A DNA stretch of 30,945 bases from Moraxella lacunata. GTDB taxonomy: Bacteria; Pseudomonadota; Gammaproteobacteria; Pseudomonadales; Moraxellaceae. Numbering within the stretch: the stretch's first letter is position 1; each line of letters opens with the position of its first letter. Below are positions 1 through 7,985 of this stretch, in pieces. The DNA lies in assembly GCF_002027545.1 (NCBI RefSeq), contig NZ_MXAN01000034.1:4392-35336 (forward strand), written 5' to 3'. A program made the position numbers and the translations under genes. Under the pieces are notes generated by a model that was not told the origin of the DNA, searched no databases, and saw nothing but the letters and a program-made list of their open reading frames with translations.

Positions 1-27
1 GGTTTATTTTTAGTTTGGAAAGAGATT
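1..27 (-). mobile_element. Partial copy of the 89-bp TA-flanked MITE (cut by window edge)
   Basis: The first 27 bases are identical to one end of the 89-bp element found complete at 26183-26271, ending in GGAAAGAGATT followed by TA at 28-29. The rest lies outside the window. To its right the sequence resumes as a copy of another repeat family (28-146), so this copy appears to have inserted into that repeat. The same terminal base and the same flanking TA as in the two complete copies support the element boundaries. The strand given is the orientation relative to the copy at 21483-21571. Confidence 0.8.
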
Positions 28-146
28 TAATAAAAACTTGCTTGATAGAAAACTCACAACCTTTGTTTTTTCTTGAAAAACGTGCGTTCCCCCTGCTTTT
101 TTAAACAGATATTTTTATTGCAAATACCAACGGCAGGCACGCCCTA
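28..146 (-). repeat. TA-bounded GGGCGTGCC repeat family, truncated copy
   Basis: The right end reads GGCAGGCACGCCCTA, the inverted form of the end seen at 7776 and 23490. Read on the minus strand, the interior shares blocks with the copy at 23490-23697: TTTGCAAT near the end, CGCACGTTTTTCAAG, and CTATCAAGCAAGTTTTT. The left part is interrupted at a TA by the 89-bp element. It ends just beyond the stop codon of the Smr-domain gene, so it occupies that gene's 3' flank. Confidence 0.7.
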
Positions 147-150
147 AAAT

Positions 151-858
151 TTAACCGAGTTTCTTTTTCTTAATCAGCACCAACACCGCTCCATTACCGC
201 CATCACCCGCAGGGGCAGAGACGAATGCTAAGACATCAGGGATTTGGCGTAACCAGCCATTGACGCAGGTTTTGATGATGGCGTCTGTACCTTTGCCGTG
301 GACAATTTTAACCGCGGTTTCGCCATGTTTGACCGCATTGGCGATGATGGTCTGGACGGCATCTCGGGCTTCATCAATGCTTGATCCGTGCAAATCCACC
401 GCATCATACCAACGCAGTTTGCCTTGTCTTAGCTGTTCAAAGACTTTGTTTTGCAGGGTGGGGTGTTTGTAGCTTAAAAAGGCTTCGCCTGCCACGGGGT
501 TTAGCAGGGCTTGCATGTCGGACAAACTGGCTTGGGTCAGCTCATCAGTCCCTTCGGCATTGGCACGGCGAAATAGGGCGGTCGGGTCTTTGGGGTTGGT
601 TTTTTGGCTGTGATTGACTGACTTTTCATGTTTTAGGGGGCGGACACCGCTCATCGCTTGCATGAACAGGACTTTGTCATCATCGATGAGTTCACTGCCA
701 AAGCGTTTGACGTGCTGGGCGACTTCTTTTTTGCCCATGACATTGGCACTGGTGGGTTTGCCGTTGCTGTCGGTCTCGGGCTTGGTGGATGATTTACCGC
801 CCATCTCTTTGAGCTGGGTTTGGGCGTCTTTGGAAAGTAAGTCTTTAAATGTAGTCAT
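151..858 (-). CDS. Smr-domain (MutS2 C-terminal-like) protein
   Basis: The 235-residue product has a low-complexity N-terminal half and a C-terminal Smr domain at about residues 150-232. The domain carries the two family motifs, DLHG (155-158) and HGKG (187-190), followed by a Gly-rich GDGGNGAV stretch and a basic tail. Stand-alone Smr proteins of this layout in proteobacteria resemble YdaL/SmrA and are associated with nucleic-acid nicking or binding. The domain call is firm, but the substrate is not known from the sequence. The start is an ATG at 858. Its 3' end abuts a repeat. No operon partner is obvious, although the DedA gene upstream is on the same strand 29 bp away. Confidence 0.88.
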   Translation of the reverse strand: MTTFKDLLSKDAQTQLKEMGGKSSTKPETDSNGKPTSANVMGKKEVAQHVKRFGSELIDDDKVLFMQAMSGVRPLKHEKSVNHSQKTNPKDPTALFRRANAEGTDELTQASLSDMQALLNPVAGEAFLSYKHPTLQNKVFEQLRQGKLRWYDAVDLHGSSIDEARDAVQTIIANAVKHGETAVKIVHGKGTDAIIKTCVNGWLRQIPDVLAFVSAPAGDGGNGAVLVLIKKKKLG

Positions 859-887
859 GATGATACCTGTCGTTGGCAGATGGGTGG

Positions 888-1532
888 TTAAGCCACGGGT
901 TTGATTTTTTGCTTGATAAAGCTGATGACAATCGGCAACACACTAAACCCAATAATCCCAAAAATCACATAAGTAAAATTATCCTTGATGACGGGCTGAT
1001 TGCCAAAAAAATAGCCAAGTAGTACAAAGGACGCAATCCACAAAAATCCACCAATGACATTATAGCTGATAAACCGCTTATAATTCATGCTCCCTGCCCC
1101 TGCCACAAACGGAGCAAAAGTGCGAGCAAAGGGCAAAAAGCGGGCAAAAATAATGGTTTTACCGCCGTGCTTTTCAAAAAAGGCTTGGGTTTTGAACAGA
1201 TATTCTTTGTTGATAAAGCGGTAATTTTTTTCAAATACCTTTGGACCGATGTATTTACCGATATGATAGTTGAGCGTATCACCAAGCACCGCCGCCACAA
1301 ACAGCAGGGCGATAAGCAGGGCAGGATTTAGCTCGCCTGTAAATGCCGCCAACGCCCCAACCGCAAACAGCAAGCTGTCCCCTGGTAAAAACGGCATGGC
1401 CACCAAGCCTGTCTCTACAAAGATAATCAAAAACAAAATGCCATAAATCCACAAGCCATAATCCGCCAAAAATACGGCCAAATGCTCATCAATATGTAAA
1501 ATAAAATCAAAAAGTTGCAGAATAATGTCCAT
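888..1532 (-). CDS. DedA-family inner-membrane protein
   Basis: The protein is about 214 residues and resembles the DedA/VTT family (YghB/YqjA type). Diagnostic features are a hydrophobic N-terminal hairpin, the FVETGLVAMPFLPGDSLLF segment, and the FARFLPFARTFAPFVAG segment with the conserved Arg residues. Four to six membrane segments are apparent. DedA proteins are implicated in lipid-carrier recycling or flippase activity, and in proton-motive-force and envelope homeostasis. The open frame extends upstream to a TTG at 1541, but the ATG at 1532 gives the usual DedA N-terminus and is the preferred start. It lies between the Smr gene and a DMT transporter, all on the minus strand. Confidence 0.92.
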   Translation of the reverse strand: MDIILQLFDFILHIDEHLAVFLADYGLWIYGILFLIIFVETGLVAMPFLPGDSLLFAVGALAAFTGELNPALLIALLFVAAVLGDTLNYHIGKYIGPKVFEKNYRFINKEYLFKTQAFFEKHGGKTIIFARFLPFARTFAPFVAGAGSMNYKRFISYNVIGGFLWIASFVLLGYFFGNQPVIKDNFTYVIFGIIGFSVLPIVISFIKQKIKPVA

Positions 1533-1616
1533 GGCGGTCAAGTTGTGATAAATGGGTGCAAATTATAACAAACTTTGGTGGGCAGTTGGCAGGTTTTGTG
1601 TGAATTTTGTGTGAAA

Positions 1617-2489
1617 TTACTTCTTTGTCCCCAAAATCCCACTTGCCACAATCACGCCAATGCCGATAAGACTTAATACGTCCAACCGCTCGCCAAACAG
1701 CACCGCCCCAAAGACAATGGCAAATACCACACCAAGATAAGACAAGGTTGCCACGACAAATTTTTGTCCGACTTGATAAGCATAAGTCATCAAAAGTTGC
1801 CCCAAAAGAGCAGTAACGCCAATGCCAACAATATAAGGCAGGCTTGCTAGGCTTACAGGCGTAAAGCCAAAATACCATGCCAAAACGCCCGATGTCAGCG
1901 TAGATAATAACGAAAAATAAAACACAATCCGCCACGCAGGTTCGCCAAGCAAAGACAGCTCACGCACTTGCAAATACGCATAACCGCTAATCGCCCCACT
2001 GCCTAGCCCCACCAACATGGCAAAGGTGTCGCCTCCGCCACTCGGTCGCAGTAGGATTAACACGCCAACAAAGCCCAAGGTAAGCGATAGCCAATTTATG
2101 AGCGTGGGTTTTTGTTTTAAAATAATAATGGATAACAGACCCAAAAATAGGGCGGACGTATTTTGTAGGCTACTTGCGGTGGCAAGGGGCAAATGCAAAA
2201 TGATATAAAAATTCATAAGCAGGGCAACCGAGCCAGCGAGCGACCGCCAAAAATGCTCTTTGGGATAAGCCGTGCGAAAATCTCGCCCTTTAACCCATGA
2301 AAACCCACCAAGCACAATCAGTGAAAACAGCACTCGCCAAAAGGTCAGCTCATAGGTGTGCATGGCAAACTTTTGCCCTGCAAATTTGATACAAGTCAGC
2401 ATAATGGCAAATGACAGGCACGCCAGTACCATATAAAAAGAGCCAAAAAATGAGCCTTGATTGGGGTTGGTGGGGGTGGGGTTTGACAT
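1617..2489 (-). CDS. DMT-superfamily (EamA) transporter
   Basis: The 290-residue hydrophobic protein has about ten predicted membrane segments in two EamA repeats. The first repeat starts around residue 15 (FYMVLACLSFAIMLTCIKFAG) and the second around residue 150. Both end in the typical GVxxVASGILG or GFVGVLILLRP style of helix. Such transporters move small metabolites or act as exporters across the inner membrane, and the substrate cannot be read from sequence. The ATG start at 2489 follows a short spacer from apt, which is on the same strand upstream. The N-terminal dozen residues are Pro/Asn/Thr-rich and polar, as expected for a cytoplasmic tail. Confidence 0.88.
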   Translation of the reverse strand: MSNPTPTNPNQGSFFGSFYMVLACLSFAIMLTCIKFAGQKFAMHTYELTFWRVLFSLIVLGGFSWVKGRDFRTAYPKEHFWRSLAGSVALLMNFYIILHLPLATASSLQNTSALFLGLLSIIILKQKPTLINWLSLTLGFVGVLILLRPSGGGDTFAMLVGLGSGAISGYAYLQVRELSLLGEPAWRIVFYFSLLSTLTSGVLAWYFGFTPVSLASLPYIVGIGVTALLGQLLMTYAYQVGQKFVVATLSYLGVVFAIVFGAVLFGERLDVLSLIGIGVIVASGILGTKK

Positions 2490-2538
2490 GATGGCTGTGT
2501 TTAAAATGATTGGGGTGTACCCTTCTTTTTTGTCGCCA

Positions 2539-3054
2539 TCAGTCTGTGTCAGTCATGACCGCATAAGTATCCATGCCGATATCGCCATGTAAATTTGGCA
2601 AATCAAGCAATACCAACGCCCCAAGCACGTCATGCCCTGCTTGCTCGCACAGAAGTTTGCTCGCCTTTAACGTGCCGCCAGTGGCAAGCACATCATCAAC
2701 CAGTAGCACCTTGGATTTGGGAGCGTCTGCTTTGATTTCTAGGGTGTCGGTGCCGTATTCTAGGTCGTAGCTTTGGCGATGGACTGGGGGCGGTAGTTTG
2801 CCAGCTTTACGAATGAGTAAGAGTGGTTTGCCGGTACGTCCTGACAGTAAGCTACCGATGACAAAGCCCCGTGCTTCGGTGGTGGCAAAACATTCTACTT
2901 CATCAATCATGCCGACAGGTAGAGCGTTTAAGAGTTCGTTGATAAGCTCGTCAATGTGCCATAATAGGGGCGTGATGTCATAAAAATCAATGTCCGCTTT
3001 GGGGAAATTGGGAACGGTGCGAATGATTTGCCAAAAAGGGTGTGAGTGTTTCAT
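2539..3054 (-). CDS. apt: Adenine phosphoribosyltransferase
   Basis: This cytosolic purine-salvage enzyme converts adenine plus PRPP to AMP. The 171-residue protein carries the PRPP-binding motif VLLVDDVLATGGT (about 116-128), preceded by the APRT-type ATTEARGFVIGSLL segment (58-70). The FPKADIDFYDITPLL stretch near the N-terminus also matches the APRT family (usual length about 170-185). The start is the ATG at 3054, with AAAGAAAAC upstream on the minus strand as a weak ribosome site. The DMT transporter gene follows on the same strand with about 50 bp between them, so the two may be cotranscribed. Confidence 0.94.
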   Translation of the reverse strand: MKHSHPFWQIIRTVPNFPKADIDFYDITPLLWHIDELINELLNALPVGMIDEVECFATTEARGFVIGSLLSGRTGKPLLLIRKAGKLPPPVHRQSYDLEYGTDTLEIKADAPKSKVLLVDDVLATGGTLKASKLLCEQAGHDVLGALVLLDLPNLHGDIGMDTYAVMTDTD

Positions 3055-3088
3055 AAGTTTTCTTTAAAAATTATCTTAAAATTTGCCA

Positions 3089-3117
3089 TAAAAAAGCACG
3101 AATAAAAATCCGTGCCC
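3089..3117 (-). terminator. Rho-independent terminator after pilZ
   Basis: On the minus strand a GCACGGA stem pairs with TTCGTGC (one wobble), with a short T-rich loop, followed by a run of six T. It lies between the pilZ stop and the apt start, so it would end pilZ transcription and separate it from apt. Confidence 0.6.
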
Positions 3118-3165
3118 TATAATTATAACAAATAATCGTGTAATTAACAATCTTGCCTACAACAC

Positions 3166-3513
3166 TTACATGGTATAAGTGGGTCTAGTCGCCTCAACCT
3201 CACCGGCAAGCAGTCGCTCGATTTCGTTTTTGAGTTTTAGGCTGTTGGGGTCGGTGCCAAACTGCATGCCAAAACCAGCAGGCTTACTGGGTGTGCCTTT
3301 TTCATTAATCCACACGATTTTGCCGTTGAGTGGGTAACGCTCGGTAGAGCCGGGTAGGGTAAATGCCACAAACACGTCTTCGCCAAGGTTGTGCTTTCTG
3401 GCACTCGGCACAAAAATACCGCCATGAGTGACAAAAGAGAGATAACTGCTGTATAGGGTTTGGGTGTCGGCGATATTACAAGTTAAGATACCGCCACGAA
3501 CAGGCATTGCCAT
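3166..3513 (-). CDS. pilZ: PilZ-domain protein, type IV pilus biogenesis
   Basis: The 115-residue single-domain protein resembles the type IV pilus PilZ of Pseudomonas. Matching blocks are GGILTCNI near the N-terminus, YLSFVTHGGIFVPS, the LGEDVFVAFTLP block, GKIVWI, and GFGMQF. It lacks the N-terminal RxxxR c-di-GMP-binding motif, as the original PilZ does, so it is expected to act as a pilus assembly partner and not as a c-di-GMP receptor. Moraxella makes type IV pili for twitching and DNA uptake. Two ATGs (3513, 3507) are possible starts. It is not beside holB or tmk here, the usual neighbours in Pseudomonas, and no other pilus gene lies in the window. Confidence 0.86.
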   Translation of the reverse strand: MAMPVRGGILTCNIADTQTLYSSYLSFVTHGGIFVPSARKHNLGEDVFVAFTLPGSTERYPLNGKIVWINEKGTPSKPAGFGMQFGTDPNSLKLKNEIERLLAGEVEATRPTYTM

Positions 3514-3582
3514 AGCTTTTCCTAAAAATCAAAAAAATAAAACCAATTTTATCATCAACACCATGATTTGGCAAAACTGACC

Positions 3583-3603
3583 GCCAAAAGGTAGGTTTTT
3601 GGC
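3583..3603. terminator. Possible hairpin terminator downstream of bamD
   Basis: GCCAAAA pairs with TTTTGGC across a short loop, 18 bp beyond the bamD stop. The T-run on the minus strand is weak, so this is a tentative call. Confidence 0.35.
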
Positions 3604-3620
3604 TGTCAAATGCGATGATA

Positions 3621-4682
3621 TTAGGGGGTTTGGTTGATGTTGCCCGCTTCGGCTTCGTCAGCGGGCAGACCCAAGCCGATGTGACGGGCGTTGCGTGTGT
3701 CGGCTGTTGGTGGAGCGGTTACTTCGGTTGTGGTCTCAGGCAGAGCAAGAGCTTGGGCGGAAGTGATGATTTGTGTGCGTGTCGCACCATCATACTGACC
3801 GCCTTGATAGGTGGGGGTATCTTTGGCACGCCCAAATCTACCAAAACTCACCGATGATAAGGCTTTTTTGGTAAAAGATTGGCTTTTGCCGATATTGACC
3901 TGTCCATTTGCCCCAAGGTATTGGGGGTAGTTGATTTGGAGTAGGGTCTTGTATTGGTTGGCGGTGTCAGTCAGTCCCAACTGCTCATTGCTGTGTGCTA
4001 AGATGGCGATGGCTTCTGGCACGCCTGTTGATTGGGGGAAGTACTGAAACACCCATTTGGCACGGTTGGCGGCGGCAACATGGGCATCACGCTTGACATA
4101 CCAACGAGCGGCGACCAGTTCATGCTCGGCAAAGTCATTATAAATCGCTCTCATACGCTGGGCGGCGTCAGGAGCGTAGGCACTGTTTGGGAAGTGCTTG
4201 ATGAGATTGGAGAAATCTTGAAATGCCAAACGTAGGTAGGATACATCACGTTGGGATTGGTCAAGATTAAATAAGCGAGATGACTTAGGAGCACCGCCCA
4301 TGTTGGTTACGCCTTGGACATATAAGGCATAATCAACATGGCGACTGGTCGGATAGGAGCGGATAAATTCGGCAGTGCTTTTGGTTACCGCTTCAAAGTC
4401 GTTGGCACGATATTGGGCATAAATCAAATCCAGCAATGCCTGCTCGGCATACTGTCCTGTCGGATAAAACGTGCGTAAGCTATTTAACGCACTCATCGCT
4501 TCGTTATAGCGGTTTCTGTCTAGGGCGTTTTGGGCAGTTTGATAATAACCAATCTCGGACTGTTCGGCACTTTGTACAACTTCACTGTCTTTTTTGCCAA
4601 TGCCTTTTAGGGTGGAGCAACCAGAAAGTAGCACGGCAGACGTCATGATGGCGGTTAGGGTAAGTTTGGCGGTTTTGTTCAT
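3621..4682 (-). CDS. bamD: Outer-membrane assembly lipoprotein BamD
   Basis: BamD is an essential lipoprotein of the BAM complex, which inserts beta-barrel proteins in the outer membrane. The N-terminus is a lipoprotein signal with lipobox LLSGC and acylated Cys22. TPR-like helical repeats follow at about residues 40-260 (YNEAMSALNSLRTFYPTGQYAEQALLDL, then SYPTSRHVDYALYVQG), a signature of BamD/ComL. At 353 residues it is roughly 100 residues longer than E. coli BamD. The extra C-terminal tail is Thr/Ala-rich and looks disordered, and long BamD forms are usual in Moraxellaceae as far as I recall. It is divergent from rluD, an arrangement widespread in gammaproteobacteria. Confidence 0.95.
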   Translation of the reverse strand: MNKTAKLTLTAIMTSAVLLSGCSTLKGIGKKDSEVVQSAEQSEIGYYQTAQNALDRNRYNEAMSALNSLRTFYPTGQYAEQALLDLIYAQYRANDFEAVTKSTAEFIRSYPTSRHVDYALYVQGVTNMGGAPKSSRLFNLDQSQRDVSYLRLAFQDFSNLIKHFPNSAYAPDAAQRMRAIYNDFAEHELVAARWYVKRDAHVAAANRAKWVFQYFPQSTGVPEAIAILAHSNEQLGLTDTANQYKTLLQINYPQYLGANGQVNIGKSQSFTKKALSSVSFGRFGRAKDTPTYQGGQYDGATRTQIITSAQALALPETTTEVTAPPTADTRNARHIGLGLPADEAEAGNINQTP

Positions 4683-4778
4683 TTTTTGTCCAAATTACAA
4701 TAAAAATTTGAAATAGTTTACCACAAAATTTTAAGAATGAACAACACCAAAATAAAATCAGCCATTTTTAACAAAAAA

Positions 4779-4787
4779 TGCTAAAAT
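4779..4787 (+). promoter_or_regulatory. Extended -10 promoter element for rluD
   Basis: TGCTAAAAT is an extended -10 (TGnTAnnnT) about 47 bp before the ATG at 4834. It would overlap an upstream ATG at 4786, which argues for the later start. The same TGCTAAAAT occurs before mnmG (23718-23726) and a variant before ubiA. AGCCATTTT (4760-4768) and AAAATGGCT (4783-4791) also form a 9-bp inverted repeat around it. Confidence 0.5.
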
Positions 4788-4833
4788 GGCTTATTTTTTC
4801 AAAGTAATTTTAAAAAGTAATTTAAATATCGCC

Positions 4834-5895
4834 ATGACAGAACATTCTTTACATGCTTTTAATCAGACCGCCAATAATGATGATTTGCCTGATTTGTCCA
4901 ATTTATCCAGTTTAAATGATAATGATGATGAATTTGCCGAAACAGGTTCGCCAAGCCCACTTATGCAAAGCCACACGGTTGGCGAATCTGACATCGGCAC
5001 ACGCCTAGACAAAATCGCCACAGACGTGTTTGACGGTTTTTCCCGAGTGCAGATACAGGGCTTTATTGATGATGAGAGCTTGCTTGTCAATGATGTGCCC
5101 CAAAAAAGCAAATACCGTGTCAAATTGGGCGATATTCTGACTTTGTCCGCCATGCTTGACAATCACAGCGAAGATTTGCCCGAAAATATCCCCCTTGACG
5201 TGGTCTATGCCGATGATGACGTGATTGTGATCAATAAGCTTGTCGGTCTGGTCGTCCACCCTGGGGCGGGCAATCGCACAGGCACGCTCGTCAATGCCCT
5301 GCTATATCATTATCCTGATAACGCCCACCTGCCACGAGCGGGACTGGTTCACCGCATTGATAAGGACACATCGGGGCTACTTATTGTCGCTCGCACCAAA
5401 ACCGCCCAGCTTGATTTGACCGAACAACTAAAAGACAAATCGGTCTATCGGGAATACCAATGTATCGCCACAGGCGTGCCAAGCGACATCTTACGCCATG
5501 CCACGATAGACGCACCGATAGGGCGACACCGCATTCATCGCACCAAGATGACGGTAACGGACGGCGGTAAACCTGCCACCACGCACATCATCTCTGCCAC
5601 GCCACTAGGTACGCATTATAGCTTGCTCCATGTTCGCTTGGAGACGGGGCGTACTCACCAAATCCGTGTACACCTGTCCCATGTCGGTCATTTCTTGCTT
5701 GGCGATAAGGTTTATGGCGGACTGCCAAAATCAGGTCTTGCTCCTGCCACTCGCCAAGCGGTGATAGATTTTCCCCGTCAAGCCCTGCACGCCCATAAGC
5801 TCGGCTTTATCCACCCAACCACAGGCAAGGCGTTGGTATTTAGCCGTGATATGCCGTCTGATATGATTAAGATGATTGGGATTTTGCAAGAATAA
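4834..5895 (+). CDS. rluD: 23S rRNA pseudouridine synthase RluD
   Basis: RluD isomerises uridines of helix 69 in 23S rRNA. Counting from the ATG at 4834 the protein is 353 residues. An acidic N-terminal tail (1-50) leads to an S4 RNA-binding domain (about 52-110: GTRLDKIATDVFDGFSRVQI), then the RluA-family catalytic domain with HRIDKDTSG at 173-181 and the catalytic Asp176. The later motif RTHQIRVHL is also present. An in-frame ATG at 4786 would add 16 residues but overlaps the likely -10 element, so 4834 is preferred. The gene is divergent from bamD and followed by pgeF, a conserved trio. Confidence 0.94.
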   Translation: MTEHSLHAFNQTANNDDLPDLSNLSSLNDNDDEFAETGSPSPLMQSHTVGESDIGTRLDKIATDVFDGFSRVQIQGFIDDESLLVNDVPQKSKYRVKLGDILTLSAMLDNHSEDLPENIPLDVVYADDDVIVINKLVGLVVHPGAGNRTGTLVNALLYHYPDNAHLPRAGLVHRIDKDTSGLLIVARTKTAQLDLTEQLKDKSVYREYQCIATGVPSDILRHATIDAPIGRHRIHRTKMTVTDGGKPATTHIISATPLGTHYSLLHVRLETGRTHQIRVHLSHVGHFLLGDKVYGGLPKSGLAPATRQAVIDFPRQALHAHKLGFIHPTTGKALVFSRDMPSDMIKMIGILQE

Positions 5896-5930
5896 AGGGT
5901 TTGGGTTGTTCAATTAAGATTTTTAAAGGG

Positions 5931-6001
5931 GCGTGTAGGGGTGAATTACATTCGCTCAAATGTGAAATTCTAAAAGGGCAAATGGCATTTTACCCCTACC
6001 G
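5931..6001. repeat. Intergenic palindromic repeat (TGTAGGGG...CCCCTAC type)
   Basis: The unit begins GTGTAGGGGTGAATTACATTCGC and ends GGGCAAATGGCATTTTACCCC. Each half is itself an imperfect palindrome of the form GGG-YRAAT-n-ATTYR-CCC, and the outer arms TAGGGG and CCCCTA invert. Related units occur near 12013, 14109 and 15700. It lies between rluD and pgeF. Confidence 0.6.
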
Positions 6002-6042
6002 ATATTTATCCAAAATCAAATTTAAAAACCAAAAGGGCTATC

Positions 6043-6840
6043 ATGTTTGATATATTATACCAAAATGACCACATATTCATTATCCAAACTCATGCAGGCG
6101 AGTTTGATAAATGGGGCGATGATTCATACGGCTCATTTAACATGGGGTTGCACGTTGGCGATGACAGCGAGCAAGTTCTTGCTAATCGCATGGCGTTATT
6201 AGAAAAATTAAATGAACTTACAAATGATAAAATCAGCCAAATCCACTGGCTAAACCAAATCCACAGCGACATCGTGGCACACGCCAAATCCGCCATATTC
6301 CCCCAAGACGCAGACGCACTCATCAGTGATAAGGCAGGCGTGGGACTGTCTATCATGACCGCCGACTGCGTGCCGATTGCTCTTTTTAATGATGATTGTA
6401 CAGATAATGAGAATGGCCAAATCGCCTGTATTCATGCAGGTTGGCAGGGGCTGACCAAAGGCATTATTAAAAATACTTATGAAAATTTTACCGATAAAGC
6501 CAACATCAAAGCCGTCATCGGGGCGTGTATCAGCCATGATAATTATGAGATTAACAAAACCTTAGCTCATGACATCATCAGTCAAGTGGTTGATAAAAAC
6601 TTAGTGGCATTGACAGTTGATGAGTTATATCAACAGATTATCACGGATAAAGATGATGATAAATGCTTGATAGATATTGTAAAATTAACCAAATTACAAC
6701 TGTCTCATTTAAATATTACGGTCATAAACGATACCGTTCCGTGCAGTTATGCTAATCCCAAATATTACTCATATCGCCAGCAGACCCACGCCAAAAAGTC
6801 CGCCACAGGACGCATGGCGACTGCGATTGTTAAGTTATGA
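6043..6840 (+). CDS. pgeF: Peptidoglycan editing factor PgeF (YfiH/laccase-domain)
   Basis: The 265-residue cytosolic protein is of the former 'polyphenol oxidase' (DUF152) family, now known to remove mis-incorporated L-Ser from UDP-MurNAc-peptide. Family signatures are FNMGLHVGD near the N-terminus, the HWLNQIHSD block, TADCVPIALF and HAGWQGLTKGI carrying the Cys and His metal ligands, and the terminal ATGRMATAIV. The start is the ATG at 6043, preceded by AAAAGGGC. Its stop overlaps the bestrophin start by 4 bp (ATGA), which suggests translational coupling. Confidence 0.93.
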   Translation: MFDILYQNDHIFIIQTHAGEFDKWGDDSYGSFNMGLHVGDDSEQVLANRMALLEKLNELTNDKISQIHWLNQIHSDIVAHAKSAIFPQDADALISDKAGVGLSIMTADCVPIALFNDDCTDNENGQIACIHAGWQGLTKGIIKNTYENFTDKANIKAVIGACISHDNYEINKTLAHDIISQVVDKNLVALTVDELYQQIITDKDDDKCLIDIVKLTKLQLSHLNITVINDTVPCSYANPKYYSYRQQTHAKKSATGRMATAIVKL

Positions 6841-7772
6841 TAGTCCGTGATAAACACAACAGCCTAAAATTGCTGTTCATGTGGCATGGTACGATACTGC
6901 CCAAAGTGCTACCGATGATAATCCTGCTCATGGCGGTATCCATGGTAGCGTGGGGCTTGTCGCATTATCAGCTCTACACCGTCAAAAACGTCCCTGCAGT
7001 CGGCTTTACGGTGTTTGGTGTGGTGTTGTCTGTCTTTTTGGGGTTTAGGAATAATGCTTGCTATGACAGGTGGTGGGAAGGGCGAAAATTGTGGGGTGCT
7101 TTGATTGCCAATACCCGTCATCTGAGTCGGGACAGTCATTTTTTGCATGATGATGACAGGCGAGCGATACTCGAGGACATGCTGATTTTTGTCAATTTAT
7201 TTAGAGACCGCCTACGTCAGCAAAAACTGCCCGTGGAGAGATTTGCCGATTATCTGGATATCGATGATAAAGATAAAGATGAGTTAAATACGCTCATTTG
7301 TCAGCATATCAACGCCCCACAAGTGGTGTTAGAGCGAATGCAACATCGCCTTATCCATGCCGTCAAATCAGGGCAAATCAGCGACATCATCTACACCAGT
7401 ATCCAATGCCATATCATCGAAATGGGTAACATCCAAGCAGGGTGCGACCGTATCAGTAGCACGCCCTTGCCACTGGTGTATTCGGTGCTACTACATCGGG
7501 CGGTGTTTTGTTTTTGTTGGATGTTGCCGTTTGGTATTGAGTCGGTGCTCGGGATTTGGACGCCGTTTTTGGTGGGACTGCTTGCCTATATGTTTTTGGG
7601 GCTAGATGAGCTAAGCAGTCAGTTGGAAGAGCCGTTTGGCGTGGCACAAAATGATTTACCCCTAGATACGATTACACGGCTGATAGAGCGTGAGACTTTG
7701 GCACTGCTTGGGGTGGAAACACAAAACCTACCAGAAGCACTTGGCGATGATGGGCGGTTTAATTTTTTGTGA
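6837..7772 (+). CDS. Bestrophin-family (UPF0187/YneE-like) channel protein
   Basis: The 311-residue membrane protein is of the bacterial bestrophin family. Its signature LGFRNNACYDRWWEGRKLWG lies at about residues 62-83, after a first membrane segment pair. Two further hydrophobic segments lie around 225-260, followed by a soluble C-terminus with the EEPFGVAQNDLPLD motif. Bacterial homologues form pentameric ion channels, with sodium conductance shown for a Klebsiella member. The ATG overlaps the pgeF stop. A repeat follows immediately after the stop. Confidence 0.88.
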   Translation: MIVRDKHNSLKLLFMWHGTILPKVLPMIILLMAVSMVAWGLSHYQLYTVKNVPAVGFTVFGVVLSVFLGFRNNACYDRWWEGRKLWGALIANTRHLSRDSHFLHDDDRRAILEDMLIFVNLFRDRLRQQKLPVERFADYLDIDDKDKDELNTLICQHINAPQVVLERMQHRLIHAVKSGQISDIIYTSIQCHIIEMGNIQAGCDRISSTPLPLVYSVLLHRAVFCFCWMLPFGIESVLGIWTPFLVGLLAYMFLGLDELSSQLEEPFGVAQNDLPLDTITRLIERETLALLGVETQNLPEALGDDGRFNFL

Positions 7773-7775
7773 AAA

Positions 7776-7950
7776 TAGGGCGTGCCTGCCTTTTGTATTT
7801 GCAATAAAAAATGCAGGCTGATAGTTGTTCTATCAGACAAGTTTTTGACGATGAAAAGCAAGATTTAGCCATTTTTCATGCAAAAACATTCTTTTATTTC
7901 TGCAATATTTCTAAATTTTAAATTGTGTTATAAAGGGCAGGCACGCCCTA
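7776..7950 (+). repeat. TA-bounded GGGCGTGCC repeat family, complete 175-bp copy
   Basis: The copy starts TAGGGCGTGCCTGCC and ends GGGCAGGCACGCCCTA, so the outer 13 or so bases are inverted repeats with TA at both edges. The interior contains TTTGCAATAAAAAAT, GATAGTTGTTCTATCA, CAAGTTTTTGACG and CATTTTTCATGCAAAAA. These blocks recur in the copy at 23490-23697. No ORF of note is present. The form is that of a MITE or an extragenic palindromic element. Confidence 0.75.
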
Positions 7951-7979
7951 AAAGGGCAAACATCACGTTCGCCCTTTTT
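7950..7979. terminator. Bidirectional rho-independent terminator
   Basis: AAAAGGGCAAAC pairs with GTTCGCCCTTTT (one mismatch) around a 5-base loop, with T-rich sequence on each strand. It sits between two convergent genes (bestrophin and the phase-variable gene) and directly abuts the repeat at 7776-7950. Confidence 0.75.
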
Positions 7980-7985
7980 GGTTCT

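Noticed and set aside
5005..5259. Long minus-strand frames opposite rluD and similar ones opposite ubiB, lysA and mnmG
   Set aside because: They have no family features and the opposite strand carries complete recognisable enzymes.
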